Positions 10,121 to 21,676 of a stretch of 64,000 nt of DNA are shown here, piece by piece (position 1 is the first letter of the stretch; each line of letters starts with the position of its first letter). The notes beneath the pieces are model-generated. The model did not search any database. It was given only the letters and a program-made list of their open reading frames with translations, and was not told the origin of the DNA. Both the position numbers and the translations under genes were made by a program. Source of the DNA: Burkholderiaceae bacterium (GTDB taxonomy: Bacteria; Pseudomonadota; Gammaproteobacteria; Burkholderiales; Burkholderiaceae_B); assembly GCA_023653055.1 (NCBI GenBank), contig JAMNXR010000003.1, forward strand, positions 124,001 to 188,000, written 5' to 3'.

Positions 10121-10727
10121 GGCGTTTGAGTTGATAGGTCAAGTGCGCGTGCACTTCGGGCCATTCGCCTTCGGTGACGCTATACATCACGGTATCCCTG
10201 ATCGTGCCGTCGCGCCGCAGCGCATGATGACGCAGAACGCCGTCTCTTTTGGCGCCCAAGCGTTCAATAGCGCGTTGAGAAGCATGGTTGAAATTGTCTG
10301 TACGCCAGCCGACGACCGCAGCGCCGAGCGTGTCAAAGGCATGCTCAAGCAAAAGCAGTTTGCAGGCCGTGTTCACATGGCTGCGTTGATGACTTTTGGC
10401 ATACCAGGTATAGCCAATCTCTAAGCGCGCGACCGCGGTGATAATGTCGTGATAACGCGTCGTACCAATGATTTCTTGGGTGCCAGCATGGATGACGACG
10501 AACGGCAACATATGTCCCGCAGCATAGCCATCAAGAGCCGTCTGAATGTAATGAGCGGTTTGCTCAGGCTCGGGTACCGACGTGACCCGCAGGTTCCAGA
10601 GTTCTCCGTCCCGCGCTGCCCGCGTGAGTCCCTCGGTGTGCGTGAGTGACAGGGGTTCAAGACGCACGCCATGCCCCGTCAGCACGCAAGGAGCCGGTGT
10701 CAGCGTAAAGCCTTGATCAATTGCCAT
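10110..10727 (-). CDS. GNAT-family N-acetyltransferase (RimJ/RimL type)
   Basis: The 205-residue protein looks like a RimJ/RimL-type acetyltransferase, which moves acetyl from acetyl-CoA to an amine, often a protein N-terminus. The fold begins at VRLEPLSLTHTEGL; the strand-4/CoA-loop region is IIGTTRYHDI then LEIGYTWYAKSHQRSHVNTACKLLLLEHAF, followed by GAAVVGWRTDNFNHASQRAIERLGAKRDGVLR, typical of this subfamily. AGGA lies about 11 bases upstream of the ATG. It overlaps moxR by 11 bases upstream and the VWA gene by 11 bases downstream, so it is embedded inside a MoxR-VWA pair that is normally adjacent. Its target is unknown. Confidence 0.9.
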   Translation of the reverse strand: MAIDQGFTLTPAPCVLTGHGVRLEPLSLTHTEGLTRAARDGELWNLRVTSVPEPEQTAHYIQTALDGYAAGHMLPFVVIHAGTQEIIGTTRYHDIITAVARLEIGYTWYAKSHQRSHVNTACKLLLLEHAFDTLGAAVVGWRTDNFNHASQRAIERLGAKRDGVLRHHALRRDGTIRDTVMYSVTEGEWPEVHAHLTYQLKRHAS

Positions 10728-11616
10728 TTGTTGATCCTGGAGGACGACGGGTCGTGCGGGTGACGGCAGCTAAACGCTCAAGCAGTTGAAGATCTTGCTC
10801 GTTTTTAAGCAGTGCGCCGGCCATCATCGGAATCGCGGTGGCCGCGTGTGCATCGATTTGCTCAGCAGTGGCATCCTCGGCAATCAGCAGACGCAGCCAG
10901 TCAAGAAATTCCGAAGTGGAGGGTTTCTTTTTCAGACCCGGTGCGTCGCGCAAAGCAAAAAATGTATCGAGTGCGGCGCGCAGGACATCCGCGTGCAAGT
11001 TGGCAAAGTGCACGTCGACAATGCTGCGCAACGTGTCACGATCCGGAAACCGAATGTAGTGAAAGAAGCATCTACGCAAAAATGCATCAGGTAGATCTTT
11101 TTCGTTGTTCGACGTAATAATCACCAACGGACGATGACGCGCCTTGACGGTTGAGCGTGTCTCGTAAACATGAAACTCCATTTGATCCAGTTCGCGTAAC
11201 AAGTCATTTGGAAATTCGATATCGGCCTTGTCAATCTCGTCAATCAGCAACACGACGGGCTCGGGTGCCTCGAAAGCCTGCCAGAGCACACCCTGCATGA
11301 TGTAGTTGCGGATATCTTTGACTTTTTCGTCGCCCAGTTGTGAGTCACGTAAACGCGACACCGCATCATATTCATATAGGCCTTGGTGCGCCTTGGTGGT
11401 GGATTTGATGTGCCATTGCAAAAGAGGGCGACCAAGCGCTGCGGCAACCTCCTCCGCTAGCATCGTCTTGCCTGTCCCAGGCTCGCCTTTAATGAGAAGG
11501 GGACGTTGTAGGGTCAGTGCGGCGTTGACAGCCAGTTTGAGATCGTCGGTTGCGACATAGCGCTCAGTGCCGTCAAAGCGGGTCATTTGTGCTGAAGAGG
11601 GGGTCTGGGAGGTCAT
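10717..11616 (-). CDS. MoxR-family AAA+ ATPase
   Basis: The 299-residue AAA+ ATPase has Walker A GEPGTGKT (about 43-50) in RPLLIKGEPGTGKTMLAEEVA, Walker B VVLLIDEIDKAD, sensor 1 PLVIITSNNEKDLPDAFLRRCFFHYIRFP and a C-terminal lid. MoxR proteins remodel or load cofactors into partner complexes together with VWA proteins; one is encoded two genes downstream. The chosen ATG at 11616 has no obvious Shine-Dalgarno sequence; an in-frame ATG at 11586 (MTRFDGTERYV) is also possible. It is first in the minus-strand run moxR-GNAT-VWA-M16 protease and divergent from the cytochrome c genes. Confidence 0.92.
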   Translation of the reverse strand: MTSQTPSSAQMTRFDGTERYVATDDLKLAVNAALTLQRPLLIKGEPGTGKTMLAEEVAAALGRPLLQWHIKSTTKAHQGLYEYDAVSRLRDSQLGDEKVKDIRNYIMQGVLWQAFEAPEPVVLLIDEIDKADIEFPNDLLRELDQMEFHVYETRSTVKARHRPLVIITSNNEKDLPDAFLRRCFFHYIRFPDRDTLRSIVDVHFANLHADVLRAALDTFFALRDAPGLKKKPSTSEFLDWLRLLIAEDATAEQIDAHAATAIPMMAGALLKNEQDLQLLERLAAVTRTTRRPPGSTNGN

Positions 11617-11707
11617 TATTTGCCAAAATGAAAGTGGTCAGAGTCTGTTGCTGTACATAATTGAAGTCTAATTTTTCCAATTATCGTACAATCCTAACGT
11701 TTTGCGG

Positions 11708-11724
11708 CCGGGAGTTGATCCCGG
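11708..11724 (+). promoter_or_regulatory. Leader hairpin before the cytochrome c pair
   Basis: A 6-bp stem, CCGGGA / TCCCGG, with a 5-base loop lies 30 bases before the first cytochrome ATG and is followed by GACTTTTCCC. It may be a 5'-UTR structure or weak attenuator. The rest of the 138-base gap shows only a poor promoter candidate (TACAAT near 11688). Confidence 0.3.
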
Positions 11725-11754
11725 GACTTTTCCCTGCCAGACCAAGAGTCCATT

Positions 11755-12159
11755 ATGAAGTTTCCGAACATGTTGCAATCTCAGTTTGTCGGCGCGACGA
11801 CCCCCCGTGCTTCGTTGTGCGCCCCGTTTTCCAGCAAGCTCGCCAAATTGGCGCTTGCTGCAGCCTGTACCGTGGCTCTCCCGGTTCTCGCCGCGGATCC
11901 TCCAAAGGGCAATATCGAAGCCGCCAAGGCCAAAGTGTCGATGTGTATTGGCTGCCACGGTATCCCTGGCTACCGTGCGAGTTTCCCCGAGATCTACTCA
12001 GTGCCCAAGATAGCCGGCCAGAATGAAAAGTACATTCAGGCGTCTTTGCGGGCCTACGCCACGGGTGAGCGTACCCATCCTACGATGGACGCCATTTCTA
12101 AGAGCCTGTCAGAACAGGACATGGCTGACTTGGCCGCCTATTACTCCAATCTCAAATAA
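11755..12159 (+). CDS. Class I cytochrome c, periplasmic
   Basis: Small exported monoheme cytochrome c of 134 residues. The signal region is long: a 30-residue polar N-terminus, then LAKLALAAACTVALPVLAA with probable cleavage near residue 47. The heme-binding motif is CIGCH (64-68); Met in THPTMDAIS is a likely sixth ligand. The C-terminal helix LSEQDMADLAAYYSNL is typical of the c553/c4 group. An ATG at residue 6 would shorten the odd N-terminus. It lies 12 bases before a second cytochrome c, so the two are one unit and probably pass electrons between a bc-type complex and terminal oxidases. Confidence 0.9.
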   Translation: MKFPNMLQSQFVGATTPRASLCAPFSSKLAKLALAAACTVALPVLAADPPKGNIEAAKAKVSMCIGCHGIPGYRASFPEIYSVPKIAGQNEKYIQASLRAYATGERTHPTMDAISKSLSEQDMADLAAYYSNLK

Positions 12160-12171
12160 TCGGGGGCTTAC

Positions 12172-12534
12172 ATGAAATATCTAACGCTCGCCCTCACTGG
12201 GGCTCTTTTGTTGGGTTCAGCCACGCTGAGCCAGGCAGCCGATTTGGCAGCAGGTAAAGCTGTCTGGGAAAAACTCAATTGTGCATCGTGCCACGGTGCG
12301 GATGCGGTCAAGTCGATTGATCCTTCTTACCCAATTTTGGCAGGTCAGCACGCTGACTTTTTGGCCCATGCTTTAAAAGCGTATCAGCGCGGTGCCTCTG
12401 GTGCCCCCGCTACAGCTAATGTGCGCAAAAACGCCATCATGGGCGCTTTTGCCAAGCAATTGTCACCTCAAGACATTAAAAACGTATCCGCGTGGTTGGC
12501 CGCACAGCCAGGACCGCTATCCGTTCGTCGCTAA
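12172..12534 (+). CDS. Class I cytochrome c, second of pair
   Basis: The 120-residue exported cytochrome has a clean signal peptide, MKYLTLALTGALLLGSATLSQAA. The heme motif CASCH is at 37-41, and Met in KNAIMGAFAKQL is the probable axial ligand. The helix LSPQDIKNVSAWLAAQPGPL closes the fold. It is co-transcribed with the preceding cytochrome (12-base gap). The two are related but not near-identical, resembling a c4-like di-domain split over two genes. Its partner oxidase cannot be named from sequence. Confidence 0.9.
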   Translation: MKYLTLALTGALLLGSATLSQAADLAAGKAVWEKLNCASCHGADAVKSIDPSYPILAGQHADFLAHALKAYQRGASGAPATANVRKNAIMGAFAKQLSPQDIKNVSAWLAAQPGPLSVRR

Positions 12535-12596
12535 GTCAGCCGTTCAATTAATCTCACTGAGACGCTATGCCTCAGTGAAGACCATCCGCCAATGTG

Positions 12597-13025
12597 TCAG
12601 TCTCGGCTGACTCTTTGGCGGATGAGCTCAATATAGGCCTCGCTATCCAGCGCAGTGCCCAAACGTTGGGATTCCCACACGACTTGCCCTAAACACTCCA
12701 TGATTTCATGCGCGGCGTGATGTGGATCTGTGCGGGACGCTAGTTTGTCGAATGCGGGTCGGATGCCTCTGGGGTGATCGATGGAGAGCTGCTCAGCGAT
12801 TGCGAGGTGCATTGAGAGGTGCAGAAAAGGATTGGTTTTGCCTTCTTCGACATTGAATTCCCGTGTCATTGAATCCTGCTGGACGAGGATTTCGTGGTAC
12901 TCGGGGTGCTGTTCGATCCAAGTCAGCGCGATATCCTCCAGCGGCGTCAAAACCTGCAGCGCTTTATGTTTACGCCATGTTTCTATAAAAAACTGGCGAA
13001 CTTGGTCACGCGAGGGATTGAACAT
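12597..13025 (-). CDS. DUF1841 family protein
   Basis: The 142-residue soluble protein matches the proteobacterial DUF1841 family: MFNPSRDQVRQFFIETWRKH at the start, the block ALTWIEQHPEYHEIL and the central NPFLHLSMHLAIAEQL, with HHAAHEIMECLGQVVWE near the end. The conserved His residues hint at a metal or active site, but no function is established. It stands alone on the minus strand, converging on the cytochrome c genes, with no visible operon partner. Confidence 0.85.
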   Translation of the reverse strand: MFNPSRDQVRQFFIETWRKHKALQVLTPLEDIALTWIEQHPEYHEILVQQDSMTREFNVEEGKTNPFLHLSMHLAIAEQLSIDHPRGIRPAFDKLASRTDPHHAAHEIMECLGQVVWESQRLGTALDSEAYIELIRQRVSRD

Positions 13026-13198
13026 AAATGGGGCAAAAACCTATTTAAATAAAAAGAAAATGTTGCATTTAGCCCCAAATTAGGGCATTCCCTGATGCGG
13101 TCTGCTGATCTGTGGCGCAGAATCAGATTCATGCAGGTGAGGGGACAACGCTCAATAAAGAGCATGCTAGCAGCAACGGCATCATAAAAAAGAAACGC

Positions 13199-13231
13199 AC
13201 AACGGCTGACACTTAAGGTGTCGGCCGTTGT
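13199..13231. other. Long hairpin in the DUF1841-DUF4212 gap
   Basis: A 14-bp stem, ACAACGGCTGACAC with GTGTCGGCCGTTGT (one T-G wobble), has a 5-base loop. No T run follows on the plus strand. On the minus strand a T-rich stretch begins about 6 bases after the stem, but the minus-strand gene DUF1841 lies downstream and would not be ended by it. It may form a leader structure for the symporter operon 48 bases on. Nothing else is evident in the 254-base gap. Confidence 0.45.
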
Positions 13232-13279
13232 CGCATCAGGCATCCCACTCCGATTTCTCGACCTTTTCCAATTAAACGC

Positions 13280-13555
13280 ATGACTGAGACTTCCAAGCCT
13301 GGCAGACCGATCCGTTACTGGCGCAGTAATTTGCGCCTGATCAGTATTTTGCTTGCGAGTTGGGGACTTGTCACTTTTGTCCCTGCATACTTTGCGAGCG
13401 CGCTCTCAGCATTGATGATTTTTGGCTGGCCGTTTCCGTTTTGGGTAGCGGCTTTTGGCGCACCTTTGGCATTTTTATTGATTGTTGGGTGGTATGCCTG
13501 GCGAATGGAAAAGCTCGATGCACGACGCAGAGCCCAAAAGGTGGAGCAGTCTTGA
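13280..13555 (+). CDS. DUF4212 small subunit of sodium/solute symporter
   Basis: The 91-residue protein has two membrane segments: about 19-42 (LRLISILLASWGLVTFVPAYFAS) and 50-73 (FPFWVAAFGAPLAFLLIVGWYAW). It ends in a charged tail. The N-terminal YWRSNLRLISILL pattern is that of DUF4212, which is nearly always encoded just before a large VC_2705-type sodium:solute symporter, as here. Its TGA overlaps the TTG start of the symporter. It is presumed to be an accessory subunit in the inner membrane. Confidence 0.88.
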   Translation: MTETSKPGRPIRYWRSNLRLISILLASWGLVTFVPAYFASALSALMIFGWPFPFWVAAFGAPLAFLLIVGWYAWRMEKLDARRRAQKVEQS

Positions 13556-15586
13556 CTCAGCCTCAATCCACGAACACACCGTCTCAGCAACAGGCCTTTA
13601 GCAGACGCTTGTTTCGGGGCTATGCAGCGTACACGGCAGGTTTTATTACGCTGGTCCTTTTGTTGGCGGTACTGGAAGTTTTTGGTCTGGAAAGGCAGTG
13701 GATTGGTTACGCCTTTTTGCTGTCGACTGTTGCCCTCTACGCGGGTATTGGCATCATGTGCCGGACGTCTGATCCCGTCGAGTATTACGTGGCTGGACGC
13801 CGAGTGCCCGCCATCTTTAACGGCATGGCCACGGCTGCGGACTGGATGTCTGTGGCCTCGTTTATTGGCATAGCCGGCACGCTCTATTTATCTGGCTATA
13901 ACGGGCTTGCCTATATTTTGGGATGGACGGGCGGCTATGTTTTGGTCGCGTTATTTTTGGCACCCTATTTGCGTAAGTTTGGTGGTTATACGATTCCAGA
14001 GTTTTTGGGCGCGCGCTTCGAAGGCAACTTACCTAGACTGGTAGGCGTCATATGTGCCGTCTTGTGTTCCTTTACTTATCTGGTCGCTCAGATTTATGGT
14101 GTCGGGATCATTACGACTCGCATGACAGGCATCTCATTCGAGCTTGGTATTTTTATTGGCTTAGGCGGAGTCTTGGTGTGCTCCTTTCTTGGCGGAATGC
14201 GGGCGGTCACGTGGACCCAGGTGGGTCAGTACATCATTCTCGTCATCGCATACCTCGTGCCTGTCATTTGGCTCGCTGTGAAGCAAACTGGCGACCCCGT
14301 GCCGCAGTTTGCGGCCAGTACTGTGCTGTCTGAGGTCGTCGCGCGCGAAAAAGTCTTGAGCCAAGACGAGGCTGAACTGGAAGTGAGAAATATTTGGCAA
14401 AGCCGTGCGGATCTGATGCAGTCAAGAATTTCAAAGCTTCCTGATTCTTGGGAGACAGAGAAACAGCAATTGACCGTGAAGCTGCTGCGTGCGCGTGCAA
14501 ACGATGCGCCAATGGTGGAAATACGTTCGTTGGAGCGAGCGTTCGCGACCTACCCAAAATCTGTCGAGGCAGCCCGAACGGTCTGGTCAAAAGCACGTGA
14601 TGATTTTGCGGCGCGCGCAGCGCCACCCATGTCGCATGCTGAACCTTTTGTCAGTAAAACTGATGAGTCACCAGATGCGGTGAGAAATAACTTTCTTGCC
14701 ACAGTGCTATGTCTTATGTTGGGGACAGCAGGATTGCCCCACATTTTGATGCGCTCACTGACGACGCCCTCGGTCGGGCATGCCCGTCAATCCGTGTTTT
14801 GGTCCTTGCTGTTTATTTTGCTGTTATATCTCACAGCCCCCGCGCTTGCGATCTTGGTGAAGTTTGAAATTTATAACAATCTGGTGGGGATGCCATTTGT
14901 AGATTTGCCTTCTTGGGTGAGTGCATGGTCTGCAGTCGATCGATCACTCATTAGTATTTTGGATCTCAATCACGATGGAATTGTTCAGCTCTCCGAGGTG
15001 CAGATTGGCGGAGATGTGATTGTCTTGGCGGCGCCGGAAATTGGTGGTTTGCCTTATGTGGTGTCTGGACTTGTCGCTGCGGGTGCATTGGCAGCTGCAC
15101 TTTCAACGGCAGACGGTTTATTGCTGACGCTTTCAAATGCCTTGTCTCATGACACCTTGTTACGTGATGTCTCATCGCGCATGCGTGGTGGGCGACAAGT
15201 GATCTTGTCAAAAGTGTTGCTGCTGGGGGTGGCCTTCACCGCCGCATGGGCTGCAACCTGGACACCCGCCGATATTTTATTTTTAGTCGGCGCCGCATTT
15301 TCAATCGCGGCTTCTACGTTTTTCCCCGTGCTGGTGATGGGGATTTTTTGGAAGCGCGCCAATCAATGGGGCGCAACAGCGGGGATGTTGGCAGGTTTGT
15401 TCACAACATTTTTTTATATGGTTCAGGCGCAACCTTGGCTGCGTGGGTGGGTGCTCAATGTGCCACGCAGTACACCCGTTGAGCTATGGTGGGATATTCA
15501 GCCGATCGCAGCCGGGGTGTTTGGTGCACCTGTCGCCTTCATTGTCATCATCTTGGTGTCTCTATGCACACCGAGACCAGCGCTCA

Positions 15587-17276
<1,690 letters not shown>

Positions 17277-17277
17277 T

Positions 17278-17283
17278 TATAAT
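17278..17283 (+). promoter_or_regulatory. Candidate -10 box before ftsK
   Basis: TATAAT is an exact -10 hexamer. No convincing -35 lies 16-18 bases upstream (TTGACA at 17240-17245 is too far). Transcription from it would start near 17290, at or next to the ATG at 17291. Confidence 0.4.
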
Positions 17284-17290
17284 GGCGACT

Positions 17291-19666
17291 ATGCCTATAC
17301 TGACCCCAGCCACTACGCGGACTTCGCGATCGACCCGAAATACCCGAAATGGGCCTTCGGTGATGCAAACTCGACTGCTTTCAATCTTACGGGAGGCGCG
17401 CTGGATTGTATTCGCCGCCTTAGCCGCCTGGTTGACGTTAGTCCTCGCCACTTGGAACGGTAGCGACCCGGGTTGGTCTCATTCTTTTGGGCGAGATGCG
17501 ACAGAACTCCATAATCGCGGTGGGCTGATTGGCGCCTATATTTCAGATGTCTTGTTGTATTTATTTGGTTTTTCAGCCTGGTGGCTGGTTGTTTTGCTCC
17601 TCCATCGGGTCCGCGCAGGGTATTTACGCCTTGCAAACCAGATTCGCACGCGTGGCGAGCCAGAAACCCTTGCCCGCGTTCGCTGGGAACAAGGCATCGG
17701 ATTTTTTATGGTGATGCTTGGTTCCGTAGGGCTTGAGGCATATCGTCTGAGCTCTTGGGGGATGAAGCTGCCCGCCCGTACCGATTTCACTAGTGGTGCG
17801 GGGGGAGTCATAGGACAAGACTGGTCAGGTTTTTTGTCTTCCGCAGTCGGATTTTCAGGTAGTACATTGATTTTATTGGCCTTAATTGTTTTCGGCTGCA
17901 GTTTATTTTTTGGTTTTTCTTGGTTGGCGATCGCGGAAAAAGTAGGTGGTGGTCTCGAATGGATCTGGCTCAAGGTCAAAAATGGCCGCGCTGCCAGACA
18001 AGATCGCCGCGCGGGTCAAGTCGCACAAGCCGTCAGGCATGAGCAGGTCGAGGCTAAGCATGAAAAAATCGTCCATGAACAGCCGGTGCGCATTGAGCCT
18101 GCGATTGTGGTGGTGGAAAAGTCCGAGCGTGTGCAAAAAGAAAAGCAACAATCGCTCTTCATTGAACCTTCTGTGACGGGCGACTTACCTGCCTTGAGTC
18201 TGCTGGATCAGCCCGGCGAGGCCTTTGAGACCGTTTCAGACGAAACGATTGAATACACCTCTCGCTTGATTGAGAAAAAACTGGCTGATTTTGGCGTCAC
18301 TGTTCAGGTGGTCGCGGCACAGGCAGGTCCCGTCATTACGCGTTATGAAATTGAGCCTGCGACGGGAGTCAAAGGCAGCCAGATCGTTAACTTAGCCAAG
18401 GATTTGGCACGTGCGTTGAGCCTGGTGAGCATCCGCGTCGTCGAGACGATCCCAGGCAAAAATTTGATGGGCTTTGAGCTCCCCAACCCACGCCGACAAA
18501 TGGTCAAGTTATCTGAGATTCTGGGTTCTCAGGTTTATCACTCAAGTACTTCAGTTGTCACCATGGCGCTTGGCAAAGACATCGCAGGCAATCCGGTTGT
18601 CGCGGATCTCGCCAAGATGCCTCACCTTCTGGTGGCGGGTACAACCGGTTCTGGTAAGTCCGTCGGAATCAATGCGATGATTTTGTCGCTGCTCTACAAA
18701 GCAGATGCTTCGCAGACGCGCCTGATTTTGATTGATCCTAAAATGCTCGAGATGAGCGTGTATGAGGGCATTCCTCACTTGTTGGCCCCAGTGGTGACCG
18801 ATATGCGTCAAGCCGCGAACGCGCTCAACTGGTGTGTCGGCGAGATGGAAAAACGCTATCGCCTCATGAGCAAGCTCGGTGTTCGCAATTTAACGGGTTA
18901 CAACAATAAAATTCGCGATGCGATTAAACGTGAGGAGCCTATTCCTAATCCGTTTTCGCTAACACCTGATGCACCAGAGCCTCTCAAAGAATTGCCAACC
19001 ATCGTCGTGGTGATTGATGAGTTAGCAGATTTGATGATGGTGGTGGGTAAAAAAATCGAAGAGTTGATCGCACGACTGGCCCAAAAGGCCCGTGCAGCCG
19101 GGATCCACCTGATTTTGGCGACGCAGCGTCCAAGCGTTGATGTCATTACCGGCCTGATCAAGGCAAATATCCCAACGCGTATCGCTTTCCAGGTTTCGTC
19201 CAAGATCGATTCACGTACGATCCTGGATCAAATGGGTGCGGAGGCGCTACTGGGTCAGGGCGATATGTTGTACATGCCACCCGGTACAGGATTGCCTGTG
19301 CGTGTGCACGGTGCGTTTGTCTCGGATGAGGAAGTACACCGCGTGGTGGAGTCACTGAAGTCGCAAGGTGAACCAGACTATATCGATGGCTTGCTCGAGG
19401 GCAGCTCAGAGGGCGAAACAGGCGATGGCGTGAGTAGCGTGACAGGGATGGCCAATGCCGAAGCGGATCCGATGTACGACCAGGCCGTTGAGGTGGTGCT
19501 GAAACATCGTCGCGCTTCAATTTCTCTTGTGCAACGTCATTTACGTATTGGTTACAACCGAGCAGCCCGCCTGCTCGAACAAATGGAAAACTCCGGTCTA
19601 GTCTCAACGATGCAGTCTAATGGGAATCGTGAAATTCTCGCCCCTAATGTGCCCCGCGAGGAATAA
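17291..19666 (+). CDS. ftsK: DNA translocase FtsK (SpoIIIE/FtsK family)
   Basis: Septal DNA pump that clears and aligns chromosome ends for XerCD at division. Translation may start at 17282, 17291 or 17363; none has a good Shine-Dalgarno sequence, and 17291 ([15 protein letters not shown]) fits the usual basic N-terminus. About 790 residues: four to five N-terminal membrane segments ([36 protein letters not shown], and others), a short charged linker, then the motor with Walker A GTTGSGKS (about 450-457), Walker [15 protein letters not shown] and [13 protein letters not shown]. The C-terminal gamma winged helix, [19 protein letters not shown], recognises KOPS. It is followed five bases later by lolA. 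Confidence 0.95.
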   Translation: MPILTPATTRTSRSTRNTRNGPSVMQTRLLSILREARWIVFAALAAWLTLVLATWNGSDPGWSHSFGRDATELHNRGGLIGAYISDVLLYLFGFSAWWLVVLLLHRVRAGYLRLANQIRTRGEPETLARVRWEQGIGFFMVMLGSVGLEAYRLSSWGMKLPARTDFTSGAGGVIGQDWSGFLSSAVGFSGSTLILLALIVFGCSLFFGFSWLAIAEKVGGGLEWIWLKVKNGRAARQDRRAGQVAQAVRHEQVEAKHEKIVHEQPVRIEPAIVVVEKSERVQKEKQQSLFIEPSVTGDLPALSLLDQPGEAFETVSDETIEYTSRLIEKKLADFGVTVQVVAAQAGPVITRYEIEPATGVKGSQIVNLAKDLARALSLVSIRVVETIPGKNLMGFELPNPRRQMVKLSEILGSQVYHSSTSVVTMALGKDIAGNPVVADLAKMPHLLVAGTTGSGKSVGINAMILSLLYKADASQTRLILIDPKMLEMSVYEGIPHLLAPVVTDMRQAANALNWCVGEMEKRYRLMSKLGVRNLTGYNNKIRDAIKREEPIPNPFSLTPDAPEPLKELPTIVVVIDELADLMMVVGKKIEELIARLAQKARAAGIHLILATQRPSVDVITGLIKANIPTRIAFQVSSKIDSRTILDQMGAEALLGQGDMLYMPPGTGLPVRVHGAFVSDEEVHRVVESLKSQGEPDYIDGLLEGSSEGETGDGVSSVTGMANAEADPMYDQAVEVVLKHRRASISLVQRHLRIGYNRAARLLEQMENSGLVSTMQSNGNREILAPNVPREE

Positions 19667-19671
19667 TCCGG

Positions 19672-20319
19672 ATGTTTCTTTTTTCAAAAATACGCGTGCT
19701 GATTTTGTCTGGTCTGCTGTTGGTCGCGGGCTTTGGGTTCGGTGCACCAGCGTTTGCGGATACGGCGCGCGAGCAACTTAGAGCGTTTGTTGACCAAGTG
19801 CAATCTGCGAGTGGTGATTTTTCTCAATACACAGTCGGACCTCAGGGACAGACCAAGCCGCCTCAGCGCGGAAGATTTTTATTCATGCGTCCGGGGCGCT
19901 TTAAGTGGGACGTGGTAAAGCCCTACGAGCAACAAATTGTGTCCAATGGGCGTGAGATTTATCAGTTTGATCCCGATCTTAATCAAGTCACCGTGCGCAA
20001 GGTCGATCAGGCGCTGGGTGCCTCACCCGCTGCGATTTTGTTTGGTTCAGGCTCCTTAGAGCAATCGTTTGAGGTGATGGCGCTTCCAGATCGCGAGGCG
20101 TTGGTTTGGCTACGTGCCAAGCCCAAGCAAGCCGATGCAGGTTTTGTGCATGTCGATCTTGGTTTCAAAGACGGCCTTCCGCATCGCATTATTTTGTTAG
20201 ATGCGTTTGGTCAGACCACGCACGTAGAGCTCGCGGGGCTCATACGCAATCCTGGCTTGTCCACGAGTAATTTTGATTTTGTTCCCCCCAAAGGGGCTGA
20301 CGTCGTCAGGATGCAATGA
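19672..20319 (+). CDS. lolA: Outer-membrane lipoprotein carrier LolA
   Basis: Periplasmic chaperone that takes lipoproteins from LolCDE to LolB. The 215-residue product has a signal peptide ([21 protein letters not shown], cut near residue 30), then [20 protein letters not shown], the conserved [31 protein letters not shown] with the Trp and Arg typical of LolA, and a C-terminal [10 protein letters not shown] motif. The ATG is five bases after ftsK, so it is probably co-transcribed. The ftsK-lolA-rarA-serS order is common in beta- and gammaproteobacteria; here the cyd genes sit between rarA and serS. Confidence 0.95.
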   Translation: MFLFSKIRVLILSGLLLVAGFGFGAPAFADTAREQLRAFVDQVQSASGDFSQYTVGPQGQTKPPQRGRFLFMRPGRFKWDVVKPYEQQIVSNGREIYQFDPDLNQVTVRKVDQALGASPAAILFGSGSLEQSFEVMALPDREALVWLRAKPKQADAGFVHVDLGFKDGLPHRIILLDAFGQTTHVELAGLIRNPGLSTSNFDFVPPKGADVVRMQ

Positions 20320-20355
20320 TGTCTTTCTCAGCCACCTCAGAGATTTGTTGTTGCG

Positions 20356-21672
20356 ATGGCTGATTTATTTAAAACATCACCTAAAGCACCTCTCGCTGAG
20401 GCTTTGCGACCTCGTACGTTAGAAGAGGTGGTTGGACAAAAGCACTTGCTTGGACCCGGAAAACCTTTGCGTGTCGCATTCGAGTCCGGACGTCCGCACT
20501 CCATGATTTTGTGGGGGCCACCCGGTGTCGGCAAAACGACCCTGGCTCGCCTGACCGCCAATGCATTTGACTGCGCATTTATTGCAATTTCCGCAGTATT
20601 TGCAGGGGTCAAAGAAATCCGTGCTGCGATGGATGAGGCGCAGCTAACGCTGGATCAATATCAGCGCCGGACACTCTTGTTCGTGGATGAAATTCATCGC
20701 TTTAACAAAGCGCAGCAGGATGCGTTGTTACCGTTCGTCGAGTCTGGGTTGGTCACTTTTATTGGCGCGACCACTGAAAACCCCTCCTTTGAAGTGAATG
20801 CGGCCTTGTTATCCCGCGCGCAGGTGTACGTATTGCAGTCGCTTGACGAAGCAGAGTTGCGCGAACTGTTGTTGCGTGCTCAGCAGACTGTCCTCAAAGA
20901 ACTCAGTTTTGAGGACGCTGCGCTGGATACCTTGATTGGTTACGCGGATGGTGATGCACGTCGTTTCTTGAGCCTGCTTGAGCAAGCAAGTGTGGCGGCG
21001 GACAATGCCGGCACGACACACGTCGATGTTGGTTTGGTCGAAAATGCCCTGAGCATGAGTGCGCGCCGATTCGATAAAGGGGGGGATAATTTTTACGATC
21101 AGATTTCTGCTCTGCATAAGTCCGTGCGTGGTTCAAATCCTGATGCCGCACTGTATTGGTTGACACGTATGCTCGACGGTGGCGCAGATCCAAAATATCT
21201 CGCCAGACGTATTATTCGCATGGCGTGGGAGGATATTGGTTTAGCGGACCCACGCGCCATGCAAATCGCCAATGATGCGGCCTTGACCTACGAGCGTCTG
21301 GGCTCTCCCGAAGGGGAGTTGGCCCTCGCGCAAGCGACCTTATATTTGGCAGTGGCAGCCAAAAGTAATGCGGGCTATCAGGCTTACAATCAAGCTGTCA
21401 CATTTGTTAAGCATAATGCTTCTTCAACAGTACCTATGCATTTGCGAAATGCGCCCACGAAACTTATGAAAGAGCTTGGGCATGGTCATGCCTATCGGTA
21501 CGCGCATGACGAGCCAGATGCGTATGCGGCAGGCGAGTCTTATTTGCCAGAGGGTATGCGTGAGCCAGGGTGGTATCAGCCTGTATCCCGCGGTTTGGAA
21601 ATAAAGATTGGCGAAAAACTCACGTATTTACGTGAGAAAGATCTACACGCTCGCAAGAGCAAAAAGGAGTAG
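20356..21672 (+). CDS. rarA: Replication-associated recombination protein A (RarA/MgsA)
   Basis: AAA+ ATPase of the clamp-loader clade acting at stalled replication forks. The 438-residue protein has [22 protein letters not shown] at the start, Walker [10 protein letters not shown] (about 55-63), Walker [22 protein letters not shown], sensor 1 [21 protein letters not shown] and the C-terminal tetramerisation part with [27 protein letters not shown] split over two helices. It starts 36 bases after lolA and ends five bases before cydA, so read-through into the oxidase genes is possible. Confidence 0.95.
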   Translation: MADLFKTSPKAPLAEALRPRTLEEVVGQKHLLGPGKPLRVAFESGRPHSMILWGPPGVGKTTLARLTANAFDCAFIAISAVFAGVKEIRAAMDEAQLTLDQYQRRTLLFVDEIHRFNKAQQDALLPFVESGLVTFIGATTENPSFEVNAALLSRAQVYVLQSLDEAELRELLLRAQQTVLKELSFEDAALDTLIGYADGDARRFLSLLEQASVAADNAGTTHVDVGLVENALSMSARRFDKGGDNFYDQISALHKSVRGSNPDAALYWLTRMLDGGADPKYLARRIIRMAWEDIGLADPRAMQIANDAALTYERLGSPEGELALAQATLYLAVAAKSNAGYQAYNQAVTFVKHNASSTVPMHLRNAPTKLMKELGHGHAYRYAHDEPDAYAAGESYLPEGMREPGWYQPVSRGLEIKIGEKLTYLREKDLHARKSKKE

Positions 21673-21676
21673 TGTG

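Noticed and set aside
13360-13551. Longer symporter reading starting at ATG 13360
   Set aside because: It would run for 64 codons inside DUF4212 in another frame with non-membrane, Cys-rich sequence unlike the family; the TTG at 13552 fits the operon overlap.
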